From assembly GCA_030529125.1 (NCBI GenBank), contig JAUMXP010000070.1, positions 1 through 8,417 on the forward strand: a DNA stretch of 8,417 nt. The letters are read 5' to 3'. The notes under the pieces are model-generated. The model searched no databases, was not told where the DNA came from, and worked only from the letters and a program-made list of their open reading frames with translations. The position numbers and the translations under genes were made by a program. Positions 1 through 5,345 of the stretch are shown in pieces (position 1 is the first letter of the stretch; each line of letters begins with the position of its first letter). The stretch is from Eubacteriales bacterium. GTDB taxonomy: Bacteria; Bacillota; Clostridia; Oscillospirales; Acutalibacteraceae.

Positions 1-160
1 GGATGTAAAATTCAGGATCTATACTGCTTTGCGGCTTTAATATCAACACTGTTCCACCACTGTCATCTACATCTACAAGCTTTTGGTAAAAAGCAAAAAC
101 AAGATGCGCAATACCAAAAATAGCGAAGAATATGAGCACGCACAAAAAGAATATTTTCAT
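1..160 (-). CDS. Small membrane-anchored protein, N-terminal part only (cut by window edge)
   Basis: A minus-strand reading frame begins with ATG at 160-158 and stays open to the window edge, giving 53 codons. A good ribosome binding site (AGGTGAT on the minus strand, about 163-169) precedes it. The protein starts MKIFFLCVLIFFAIFG, a strongly hydrophobic segment over residues 2-24 with a single early lysine. This fits an uncleaved N-terminal membrane anchor or a signal peptide. The following visible part is more polar (YQKLVDVDDSGGTVLILKPQ). The gene is divergent from the DUF1540 gene, with 112 bases between the two start codons. I do not recognise a family from 53 residues, so no function is proposed. 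The frame is judged real because of the ribosome binding site, the open frame and the signal-like start. Confidence 0.7.
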   Translation of the reverse strand, partial: MKIFFLCVLIFFAIFGIAHLVFAFYQKLVDVDDSGGTVLILKPQSSIDPEFYI

Positions 161-218
161 TTTATCACCTCTGTATATGATATTTGCATTTTTCGCTTTT
201 GTTACGAATAAACGCATA

Positions 219-248
219 TATGATGCTGATACTAAATACGGCGTATGC
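219..248 (-). promoter_or_regulatory. Possible sigma-G-type promoter for the leftward membrane-protein gene
   Basis: Read on the minus strand, GCATA (248-244) is followed after 18 bases by CATCATA (225-219). This resembles the forespore sigma-G pattern GHATR-N17/18-CATWMTA known from Bacillus subtilis, with one mismatch in the -10 box. Transcription would start about 50 bases before the ATG at 160. The motif is short and degenerate in AT-rich DNA, so a chance match is quite possible. No convincing sigma-A promoter was seen for this gene. Confidence 0.2.
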
Positions 249-272
249 CAAAATATTAATGAGGTGAATAAA

Positions 273-461
273 ATGGACAACACTTATTCTAATCGCAGTA
301 TCCACTGTACAGTAGATACCTGCAAATTTCACAATGACAAGGAAAACTACTGCTCTTTAGAGAGCATCAGAGTGCAGACACACGAGAAAAATCCTACTAA
401 GATTGAGTGCACAGACTGCGGTAGCTTTATGTGCAAGGATTCATGCAAAAACTGTATGTAA
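273..461 (+). CDS. DUF1540 domain protein, cysteine-rich, 62 residues
   Basis: The protein has eight cysteines (residues 12, 17, 27, 46, 49, 54, 58, 61) and the pattern IHCTVDTCKFH, then C27, then CTDCGSF. This matches the DUF1540 family, small presumed metal-binding proteins common in Clostridia and Bacilli; their function is unknown. The C-terminal CKDSCKNC adds three cysteines beyond the core domain. The frame is open further upstream, to an ATG at 132, but the start at 273 is chosen. It has GAGGTG (261-266) six bases before it, the domain begins right after it, and the upstream extension overlaps the divergent gene and its ribosome binding site. It appears to be a single-gene unit ending in a hairpin terminator 12 bases after the stop. 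Family assignment is fairly sure; the role is not known. Confidence 0.85.
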   Translation: MDNTYSNRSIHCTVDTCKFHNDKENYCSLESIRVQTHEKNPTKIECTDCGSFMCKDSCKNCM

Positions 462-473
462 GCAGTAGTTTGC

Positions 474-507
474 GGGCAGACGGGGAGACCTGTCTGCTCT
501 TTTTTTA
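474..507 (+). terminator. Rho-independent terminator of the DUF1540 gene
   Basis: GGGCAGAC (474-481) pairs with GTCTGCTC (492-499), eight pairs including one G-U, around a 10-base loop that can close further through GG/CC. A run of seven T residues follows. It lies 12 bases after the DUF1540 stop and insulates that gene from dpaA. Confidence 0.9.
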
Positions 508-511
508 TATC

Positions 512-539
512 ACAATTTCAAATTTTTATACATAAAATG
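512..539 (+). promoter_or_regulatory. Candidate mother-cell (sigma-K-type) promoter for dpaAB
   Basis: AC (512-513) lies 17 bases before CATAAAATG (531-539). The sigma-K pattern described in Bacillus is AC, 16-17 bases, CATA-NNN-TA, so the -35 and the CATA core match and the last base of the -10 does not (TG instead of TA). The site is 31 bases upstream of the ribosome binding site of dpaA and just after the preceding terminator. In Bacillus subtilis the orthologous spoVF operon is sigma-K dependent, which agrees. The first bases of the -10 also resemble a sigma-E box, so the exact mother-cell factor is uncertain. Confidence 0.4.
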
Positions 540-570
540 TGGTGTAGTATTTTATTGAAAGGTGATAGAT

Positions 571-1446
571 TTGTATAACAGTGTTGCTGTAATAGGTGGC
601 GATAAACGTCAGCTATATTGCGCAAAAGCGTTTCTGAACGATGGTATGAAAGTAACATTAGGCGGTTTTGATAAGCTTATAAGCGACTGTGAAATAGAGA
701 TAACCTCAGCCTTTGAAGCAGCTTTGTGCAGCGAGGTTATAGTCCTGCCTCTGCCATGTGTCAAAGGTGCTTTTTTAAACGCACCGCTTTCTAATGAGAA
801 TATAGAGCTTAGTGATGAGCTTGTATGTGCAATGAAAGGCAAGAAGATATTCTGCGGTATGAAGGATAAGCTCATAAATGCTTGCGATAAAATAAACCCA
901 CAGCTTATTTACGATTATTCACAGCGAGAAGAGTTTGCAGTGCATAACGCGGTTGCAACTGCTGAGGGTGCAATAGAAATTGCCATGCGTGAATTTGAGG
1001 GTACCATAAGCCACAGCAGGTGTTTGGTTTGCGGCTACGGTAGAATCGGCAAGGTGCTCGCAGACAGACTAAGTGCTCTAAATGCAGATGTCACAGTCAG
1101 TGCGAGAAAGCTAAGTGACCTTGCTTTTATAAGTACAAAACAGTTGAGCGCAGTTAGTACAAATAAGCTATATACACTTTCACCTTTTGATATTATATTC
1201 AACACTGTGCCTGCGCCTATTATTGACTCACGTATTTTGTCGCATATAGGCAAAAACGCTATAGTCATAGACCTTGCGTCACTACCCGGCGGAGTGGATT
1301 TTGAGTCGGCGTCCAGACTCAATATCTGTGCCATACATGCACTGTCGCTACCCGGTAAATGTGCACCGAAAACAGCAGGCGAAATAATAAAAAACACGAT
1401 TACAAATATGCTTGAGGAGGATGACAGGTGTCAAAAACCAGCATAG
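571..1446 (+). CDS. dpaA: Dipicolinate synthase subunit A (SpoVFA)
   Basis: With DpaB, this enzyme oxidises the lysine-pathway intermediate dihydrodipicolinate (or its hydroxylated precursor) to dipicolinic acid, in the mother cell during late sporulation. Dipicolinate is then imported into the forespore and gives spores heat resistance. The predicted product is 291 residues (Bacillus DpaA is about 297). The N-terminal domain opens with SVAVIGGDKRQ, the family signature. The central AVHNAVATAEGAIEIAM is followed by a Rossmann nucleotide-binding loop CGYGRIGK (about residues 155-160), then FNTVPAPII, IDLASLPGGVDF and the C-terminal LPGKCAPKTAGEII, all typical of DpaA. The TTG at 571 is chosen because AAAGGTG (558-564) sits six bases before it. 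An in-frame GTG at 562 lies inside that ribosome binding site and would add only three residues. The 3' end overlaps dpaB by 19 bases, showing co-transcription and probable translational coupling. Confidence 0.95.
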   Translation: MYNSVAVIGGDKRQLYCAKAFLNDGMKVTLGGFDKLISDCEIEITSAFEAALCSEVIVLPLPCVKGAFLNAPLSNENIELSDELVCAMKGKKIFCGMKDKLINACDKINPQLIYDYSQREEFAVHNAVATAEGAIEIAMREFEGTISHSRCLVCGYGRIGKVLADRLSALNADVTVSARKLSDLAFISTKQLSAVSTNKLYTLSPFDIIFNTVPAPIIDSRILSHIGKNAIVIDLASLPGGVDFESASRLNICAIHALSLPGKCAPKTAGEIIKNTITNMLEEDDRCQKPA

Positions 1447-2000
1447 GTTTTGCAATGTGCGGTTCCTTTTGTACCTTTTCAAAAGCGCTTGTACAAATGA
1501 AAAAACTTGTTGAGTTAAAATATGATGTACTGCCTATAATGTCTTTTACGGCAGCAAATACGGATACACGCTTTGGTAAGGCGAAGGAATTCACAGAAGA
1601 AATAGAGGAAATAACAGGCAAAAAAATAATAAATACCATTAGTGCTGCAGAGCCGATTGGTCCTAAAAAACTGTGTGACTTGCTGCTGATTTGTCCGTGC
1701 ACGGGTAATACTCTGTCAAAAATTTCAAACGCAATCACTGATACACCTGTTACTATGGCGGCTAAGTCACATCTGCGTATTTTACGACCACTGCTGTTGT
1801 GCGTTGCAACGAACGATGGTCTGGGTGCAACAGCTCAGAATATCGGTAAACTGCTCAACACAAAGAATGTATACTTTGTGCCTATGAGTCAGGACGATTA
1901 TATTAACAAGCCTAACTCTTTGGTGTCTCATTTTGAGCTTATCCCTCAGTGTGTCGAGAGCGCACTGAAGTCAAGTCAATATCAGCCTGTGTTTCGATAG
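1428..2000 (+). CDS. dpaB: Dipicolinate synthase subunit B (SpoVFB), flavoprotein family
   Basis: This is the second subunit of dipicolinate synthase, a member of the flavin-dependent phosphopantothenoylcysteine decarboxylase-like fold. The protein is 190 residues, the usual DpaB length. Family signatures in order are IGFAMCGSFCTFSKAL near the N terminus, SFTAANTDTRFG (about residues 39-50), the flavin-site-like LLLICPCTGNTLSKI (about 86-100), TPVTMAAKSHLR, PLLLCVATNDGLG and the C-terminal VYFVPMSQDD with KPNSLVSHFEL. The start is GTG at 1428, with GAGGAGG (1414-1420) seven bases upstream inside the end of dpaA. The two genes therefore overlap and should be made in equal amounts. Unlike Bacillus subtilis, where asd, dapG and dapA follow spoVFB, no lysine-pathway gene follows here. 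The dicistron ends at the terminator near 2116-2157. Confidence 0.95.
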   Translation: MSKTSIGFAMCGSFCTFSKALVQMKKLVELKYDVLPIMSFTAANTDTRFGKAKEFTEEIEEITGKKIINTISAAEPIGPKKLCDLLLICPCTGNTLSKISNAITDTPVTMAAKSHLRILRPLLLCVATNDGLGATAQNIGKLLNTKNVYFVPMSQDDYINKPNSLVSHFELIPQCVESALKSSQYQPVFR

Positions 2001-2008
2001 CATGAAGC

Positions 2009-2112
2009 ATAATTCTATAACAGAAATATATTCGCAAGAAAACTCTATAATAATTTCATAAAAGAAATATAACTACAATCAGATATAAAAATAATTCTGT
2101 ATAAGAAATAAA
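2009..2112 (+). repeat. Cluster of short imperfect repeats (TTCT-N5-AGAA type) after dpaB
   Basis: Three related AT-rich units lie in tandem: TTCTATAACAGAA (2013-2025), ATTTCATAAAAGAAAT (2053-2068) and TTCTGTATAAGAA (2095-2107). Each is a small palindrome around a 5-6 base spacer, usually followed by ATATA or ATAAA. ATAATTCTATA (2009-2019) and AAAGAAATATAAC (2061-2073) recur exactly between ispD and ispF. The units lie downstream of dpaB and before its terminator, so they would be in its 3' untranslated RNA. The function is unknown; they could be a decayed dispersed repeat or protein-binding sites. Confidence 0.5.
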
Positions 2113-2115
2113 AAC

Positions 2116-2157
2116 AAAAAGCCAAGCGTTGTTTTCGTTTGGTTTTTTGTTTTTTTA
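2116..2157 (+). terminator. Terminator of dpaAB
   Basis: GCCAAGCG (2121-2128) pairs with CGTTTGGT (2136-2143), with two G-U pairs and a 7-base loop. The stem is flanked by five A residues on the left and a long T-rich tract on the right (2143-2157), so the A and T runs extend the stem. It separates the sporulation dicistron from the next promoter. Confidence 0.8.
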
Positions 2158-2166
2158 TTCTTGCTG

Positions 2167-2195
2167 TTGAAAACTTGACTTTTGTGTGGTATATT
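2167..2195 (+). promoter_or_regulatory. Sigma-A-type promoter for the zinc-ribbon gene and metY
   Basis: TTGAAA (2167-2172), a 17-base spacer and TATATT (2190-2195) make a good housekeeping promoter directly after the dpaAB terminator. Transcription would start around 2202, leaving a leader of under 30 bases. There is therefore no room for an S-box or T-box riboswitch in this transcript, although metY is a sulfur-metabolism gene. A second -35-like TTGACT (2175-2180) has no well-spaced partner. Confidence 0.6.
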
Positions 2196-2229
2196 TAATG
2201 TGTATATTTATATAGTCGAAGGTGCAAAG

Positions 2230-2757
2230 ATGAAATATTGTGTTGAATGCAAGAAGTTATACGATGGTGCAGATACTATGTGCACAGAGTGTAATAAAAA
2301 ATTTAAAAATATAGTTGATATTAACGAGCCTGTACAGCTGTGCGTTGTAGGCGGTGTTGACCGCAACAGAATATGCGGTGCTCTAAAAGACGCTGAGATA
2401 CCGTTTCTTGAACGACAGTACGGTGCTATGGGTGTAGCTAACGAAGTAGTCACAGGCTATGACGCTAAACTGCTGAATATCAACATACTTGTTCCGTATT
2501 CAGCTTTACCTAAAGCGTACGAGATTGCTGTAGCTTTGGAGGTCGCAGACGAATCGATGAAACCTTTAGTAGAAAAGGTGGCTGAAGACGTTGAAGCTTA
2601 CAAGCAGAAGTACCTAGCAGAAAACGAGAATATGAGCAGCAAAAAACGCACAGGTATAAAGATTCTTTCTGTTGTTTTGTTGTTAGCTTTAGTAGCTGCT
2701 GTTGTATGGGGAACAGACTATATCATGGAATTGATTAAGAAATTATTCGGAGGTTGA
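2230..2757 (+). CDS. Zinc-ribbon protein with one C-terminal membrane segment, unknown function
   Basis: The predicted product is 175 residues. It starts with a four-cysteine zinc ribbon, CVEC (C4, C7) and CTEC (C18, C21). A central soluble region follows (about residues 34-130); VQLCVVGGVDRNRICGAL and INILVPYSALPKAYEI suggest a small alpha/beta domain, somewhat like the GlnB-like DUF2007 proteins, by pattern only. A lysine-rich stretch (SSKKRTGIK) precedes a single hydrophobic helix at about residues 144-161, so most of the protein should face the cytoplasm. The ATG at 2230 is chosen because AAGGTG (2219-2224) lies five bases before it. The longer frame from TTG 2182 would begin inside the promoter. 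The stop overlaps the metY ribosome binding site and only four bases separate the two genes, so they are co-transcribed and probably translationally coupled. The role, perhaps accessory or sensory, is not known. Confidence 0.85.
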   Translation: MKYCVECKKLYDGADTMCTECNKKFKNIVDINEPVQLCVVGGVDRNRICGALKDAEIPFLERQYGAMGVANEVVTGYDAKLLNINILVPYSALPKAYEIAVALEVADESMKPLVEKVAEDVEAYKQKYLAENENMSSKKRTGIKILSVVLLLALVAAVVWGTDYIMELIKKLFGG

Positions 2758-2761
2758 TTAT

Positions 2762-4027
2762 ATGAAAATCAGTACTAAATGTGTTCAGGAAGGCTGGCAG
2801 CCAAAAAACGGTGAGCCACGCGTGCTTCCTATTTATCAGAGTACAACTTTTGCGTATGATAGCGCAGAAACAATGGGCAAGCTGTTTGACTTAGAGGCTG
2901 ACGGCTTTTTCTACACACGTCTTGCTAACCCTACTTTAGACGCGGTTGAAAAGAAAATCGCTGCTTTAGAGGGCGGCGTTGGCGCTATGTTGACTAGTGC
3001 AGGTCAGGCTGCATCTTTGATTTCTATTACAAATATTTGTAAAACAGGTGACCACGTTATCTGTGCTGCTGCTATTTACGGCGGTACTTTTAACCTGTTC
3101 AATAAGACTCTCAGAGATCTTGGCATTGAGTTCGATTTTATCGATCCTGCAGCTAGTGAAGAAGAGCTAAATAATGCTTTTAAAGAAAATACACGTGCTG
3201 TATTTACAGAGACACTGTCTAACCCATCACTCGATGTATGTGACCTTGAGCTCTACGCTAAGTGCGCTCACGCTCACTCATGCCCGCTGATTGTTGACAA
3301 CACTTTTGCTACTCCTGTTAACTGCAGACCATTTGAGTGGGGTGCAGATATTGTTGTTCACTCTACTTCAAAGTATCTAGATGGACACGCTGTAGCTTTA
3401 GGTGGTTGTATTGTTGACAGCGGTAATTTTGATTGGAACTGTGGCAACTACCCAATGCTTACAACTCCTGACGAAACATACCACGGTGTTGTTTACACAG
3501 AGCATTTTGGCAAGGCTGCATATATTGCTAAAGCCAGAACTCACTTAATGCGCGATCTCGGTACACAGATGTCACCACAGAATGCGTTTTTGCTTAATCT
3601 TGGTATCGAGACACTTCATCTTAGAATGGCTAAGCACTGTGAAAACGCACAGAAGGTTGCTGAATTTTTAGCTAATAATGACAAGGTTGAGTGGGTAAAC
3701 TTCCCTGGTCTTCCTACTAACAAGTACTACGACCTTGCTAAAAAATATATGCCACAGGGTACCTGCGGTGTAATCTCTTTTGGCGTTAAGGGTGGTAAGG
3801 CTGAGGCGGCTAAGATGATGGAAGGCTTAAAGCTTGCTAAAATCGTTGTTCACGTTGCTGATGCTCGTACATGCGTACTTCATCCTGCTTCTACAACTCA
3901 TCGTCAGCTCAACGATCAGCAGCTCATCGACGCTGGTATTATGCCTAATATGATCAGATTGTCTGTTGGTATCGAAGATGCAGATGATATTATCGAGGAT
4001 ATCGCACAGGCTTTAGAAAACGTATAA
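2762..4027 (+). CDS. metY: O-acetylhomoserine sulfhydrylase (PLP-dependent Cys/Met metabolism enzyme)
   Basis: The product is 421 residues, of the Cys/Met-metabolism PLP enzyme family and the usual MetY length. It is expected to convert O-acetylhomoserine plus sulfide to homocysteine for methionine synthesis in the cytoplasm. Visible signatures are LPIYQSTTFAYDS near the N terminus, FFYTRLANPTLDAVEKKIA, the cofactor loop SAGQAASL, AAIYGGTFNLF, VDNTFATPVNCRPFEWGAD and the PLP-lysine motif HSTSKYLDGH with K204. The C-terminal region has VADARTCVLHPASTTHRQL and RLSVGIEDADDI. GGAGG (2749-2753) lies eight bases before the ATG and overlaps the end of the zinc-ribbon gene. Codon choice looks strongly biased (many GCT, GGT, CAC, AAC), suggesting high expression compared with dpaAB. 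Methionine gamma-lyase belongs to the same family and cannot be fully excluded, but the length and the YTRLANPT and YGGTFNLF stretches favour MetY. Confidence 0.9.
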   Translation: MKISTKCVQEGWQPKNGEPRVLPIYQSTTFAYDSAETMGKLFDLEADGFFYTRLANPTLDAVEKKIAALEGGVGAMLTSAGQAASLISITNICKTGDHVICAAAIYGGTFNLFNKTLRDLGIEFDFIDPAASEEELNNAFKENTRAVFTETLSNPSLDVCDLELYAKCAHAHSCPLIVDNTFATPVNCRPFEWGADIVVHSTSKYLDGHAVALGGCIVDSGNFDWNCGNYPMLTTPDETYHGVVYTEHFGKAAYIAKARTHLMRDLGTQMSPQNAFLLNLGIETLHLRMAKHCENAQKVAEFLANNDKVEWVNFPGLPTNKYYDLAKKYMPQGTCGVISFGVKGGKAEAAKMMEGLKLAKIVVHVADARTCVLHPASTTHRQLNDQQLIDAGIMPNMIRLSVGIEDADDIIEDIAQALENV

Positions 4028-4036
4028 TTTTGATTA

Positions 4037-4068
4037 TTTATCCGCAGTACTTTTGTATTGCGGATAAA
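4037..4068 (+). promoter_or_regulatory. Strong 14-bp hairpin without a U tract between metY and ispD
   Basis: The arms at 4037-4050 (TTTATCCGCAGTAC) and 4055-4068 (GTATTGCGGATAAA) pair over all 14 positions with one G-U, around a TTTT loop. No T run follows on either strand, so it does not look like a standard terminator. It begins nine bases after the metY stop and ends four bases before the ispD ribosome binding site (AGGTGGAG, 4073-4080). It may protect the metY 3' end, act as a processing site or slow ribosome loading on ispD. It could also serve as a weak terminator or a DNA operator. Confidence 0.6.
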
Positions 4069-4082
4069 CTATAGGTGGAGTA

Positions 4083-4769
4083 ATGAAACACTTTACAAGC
4101 GCAATTATTGCAGCATCAGGCGACTCAACTCGTATGGGAATGGGAATATCCAAACAGCTTATTAAAATAGGGGACAAGGTGACTATCGAACACACTCTTA
4201 CTGCGTTTGAAAACAGCAGTGTTATAGACGAGATTGTTGTTGTGTGCAGAGAGGTTGACATTGAAACTATTAGAAAAATTGCAGATAAGTTTTCTAAGGT
4301 AAAAGCAGTTGTGACAGGCGGTAAAACCAGAGCTGACTCTGTCAGAAACGGTGTTTGTGCTTGTTCTGATTGTGCTCAGTATTTTGCTATTCATGACGGC
4401 GCACGTCCGCTCGTTCTTGACAGCGATATAACTAATGTTGTACAGCGCGCTTATGTTACAAATGCCGCAACGCTGGGCACTTATGTAACAGATACTATCA
4501 AGGTTGTTGATGAGAATAACAACATCCTTAAAACCCCTGTTAGAGACACCCTGCGAGCTGTACAGACACCACAGGTGTTTGAGCGCTCATTGTATATGAG
4601 AGCTATCGATAACGCTTTAAAGAACAACTTATCTGTTACAGATGATTGTTCAATGGTAGAAGCGCTCAATGAAGAGGTTGAGATAGTCTTAGGCAGTGCT
4701 GAGAATATTAAGCTGACTACAACAGTTGACTTAGTCTTTGCTCAGGCGATATTAAACGAAAGAAAATAA
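4083..4769 (+). CDS. ispD: 2-C-methyl-D-erythritol 4-phosphate cytidylyltransferase
   Basis: IspD joins CTP and 2-C-methylerythritol 4-phosphate to give CDP-methylerythritol, the third step of the MEP isoprenoid pathway, in the cytoplasm. At 228 residues it has the normal length. The CTP-binding N terminus reads AIIAASGDSTRMGMGISKQL; the canonical loop is AAG-x-G-x-RMG-xxx-PKQ. Here the glycine, RMG and KQ are kept, and serine replaces the usual alanine before the glycine and proline before KQ. Further signatures are GGKTRADSVRNG, HDGARPLV, TDTIKVV, LRAVQTPQVF, VTDDCSMVE and the C-terminal KLTTTVDL. The start at 4083 has AGGTGGAG two bases upstream. The gene follows metY by 55 bases on the same strand, with no obvious promoter of its own, so it may be read from the metY transcript. 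ispF, which acts two steps later, follows. Confidence 0.95.
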   Translation: MKHFTSAIIAASGDSTRMGMGISKQLIKIGDKVTIEHTLTAFENSSVIDEIVVVCREVDIETIRKIADKFSKVKAVVTGGKTRADSVRNGVCACSDCAQYFAIHDGARPLVLDSDITNVVQRAYVTNAATLGTYVTDTIKVVDENNNILKTPVRDTLRAVQTPQVFERSLYMRAIDNALKNNLSVTDDCSMVEALNEEVEIVLGSAENIKLTTTVDLVFAQAILNERK

Positions 4770-4770
4770 T

Positions 4771-4807
4771 ATAATTCTATATTAGAATTCTGTTAAAGAA
4801 ATATAAC
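4771..4807 (+). repeat. Paired TTCT-N5-AGAA repeats between ispD and ispF
   Basis: Two units abut: TTCTATATTAGAA (4775-4787, part of the perfect palindrome AATTCT-ATATT-AGAATT) and TTCTGTTAAAGAA (4788-4800), then ATATAAC. ATAATTCTATA (4771-4781) and AAAGAAATATAAC (4795-4807) are exact copies of sequence after dpaB, 2.7 kb away. The block ends right at the ispF ribosome binding site (GAGGTG, 4808-4813) and fills nearly the whole intergenic gap. Confidence 0.5.
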
Positions 4808-4818
4808 GAGGTGATATT

Positions 4819-5286
4819 ATGAGAATAGGCCATGGATACGATGTACACAAATTGGTAGAAGACAGACCGCTGATTATAGGCGGAGAGCAAATCCCATACA
4901 AAAAAGGACTGCTCGGTCACTCTGATGCTGATGTGCTTCTGCACGCTATTATGGATGCGTTGCTCGGTGCTGCCGCTATGTACGATATTGGCAGACATTT
5001 TCCTGATACTGACGAGCAATTCAGCGGTGCTGACAGCATGGTACTGCTCAGAGAAGTTGTGCGTATGATTAAGAAAGAGGGCTACAGCGTAGTCAATATA
5101 GACGCTACTGTTATCGCTCAGGCTCCTAAGCTCAAAGCCTACATCGACAAGATGAGAGAGAATATCGCATACGCATGCAAAATCGACATTTCTCAGGTTA
5201 ACGTGAAAGCTACTACTGAGGAAAACCTCGGCTTCACCGGTAGCGGTGAGGGAATAAGTGCACACGCAGTTTGTTTGATTGATTAA
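4819..5286 (+). CDS. ispF: 2-C-methyl-D-erythritol 2,4-cyclodiphosphate synthase
   Basis: IspF cyclises CDP-methylerythritol 2-phosphate to methylerythritol 2,4-cyclodiphosphate with release of CMP, the fifth MEP-pathway step. The 155-residue length is normal; the known enzyme is a homotrimer with a divalent metal in each active site. The metal ligands are visible: D8 and H10 in GHGYDVHK and H42 in ADVLLHAIMDALLGA, with H34 in the substrate motif GHSDAD. IGRHFPDTD contributes to the active site, and KATTEENLGFTGSGEG near the C terminus is the conserved CDP-binding and phosphate-binding region. GAGGTG (4808-4813) lies five bases before the ATG. It follows ispD by 49 bases; the two genes are often neighbours or fused in bacteria. 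The intermediate kinase gene ispE is not in this window. Confidence 0.97.
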   Translation: MRIGHGYDVHKLVEDRPLIIGGEQIPYKKGLLGHSDADVLLHAIMDALLGAAAMYDIGRHFPDTDEQFSGADSMVLLREVVRMIKKEGYSVVNIDATVIAQAPKLKAYIDKMRENIAYACKIDISQVNVKATTEENLGFTGSGEGISAHAVCLID

Positions 5287-5290
5287 TTAA

Positions 5291-5319
5291 TGAATAGTGC
5301 AGGCACCTTTTTCATACTT
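5291..5319 (+). promoter_or_regulatory. Candidate forespore (sigma-G/F-type) promoter for the D,D-carboxypeptidase
   Basis: TGAATA (5291-5296) is followed after 16 bases by CATACTT (5313-5319). The sigma-G pattern in Bacillus is GHATR, 17-18 bases, CATWMTA, so both boxes match well (one -10 mismatch) but the spacer is one base short. Transcription would start near 5326, just before the 3' arm of the hairpin that carries the ribosome binding site. A DacF-type carboxypeptidase is forespore-expressed in Bacillus subtilis, which makes the match more meaningful. It is still a pattern match only. Confidence 0.35.
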
Positions 5320-5345
5320 TGTAGTAATGAAAGAGGTGCTTTTTT
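5303..5345 (+). terminator. Terminator of ispF whose 3' arm carries the next gene's ribosome binding site
   Basis: GCACCTTTTTCAT (5303-5315) pairs with ATGAAAGAGGTGC (5327-5339) over 13 positions with one G-U, and six T residues follow (5340-5345), a typical intrinsic terminator. GAGGTG (5333-5338) in the 3' arm is also the only ribosome binding site for the ATG at 5346, and the T run is its spacer. In any transcript that contains both arms, the site would be base-paired. Confidence 0.85.

Noticed and set aside
132..272. An N-terminal extension of the DUF1540 protein from the ATG at 132, adding 47 residues with a hydrophobic stretch.
   Set aside because: It has no ribosome binding site, overlaps the divergent membrane-protein gene and its start region, and the DUF1540 domain has its own well-placed GAGGTG and ATG at 273.
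1400..1738. A 112-codon minus-strand frame across the dpaA/dpaB junction.
   Set aside because: It is antisense to two well-supported overlapping genes and shows no family features.
2182..2229. A TTG start at 2182 for the zinc-ribbon protein.
   Set aside because: It lies within the predicted promoter and upstream of the expected transcription start; ATG 2230 has a proper ribosome binding site and starts directly at the zinc ribbon.
4083..4160. Suspicion that the IspD nucleotide loop (AASGDSTRMGMGISKQ) is damaged.
   Set aside because: Aligned with the common form AAxGxSTRMGxxxxKQ, the essential glycine, RMG and KQ are all present; the serine replacements are mild and the rest of the protein is intact.
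4777..5265. A 162-codon open frame on the minus strand opposite ispF.
   Set aside because: It lies wholly antisense to a certain gene, has no recognisable domain and no clear ribosome binding site; it is a codon-bias shadow.
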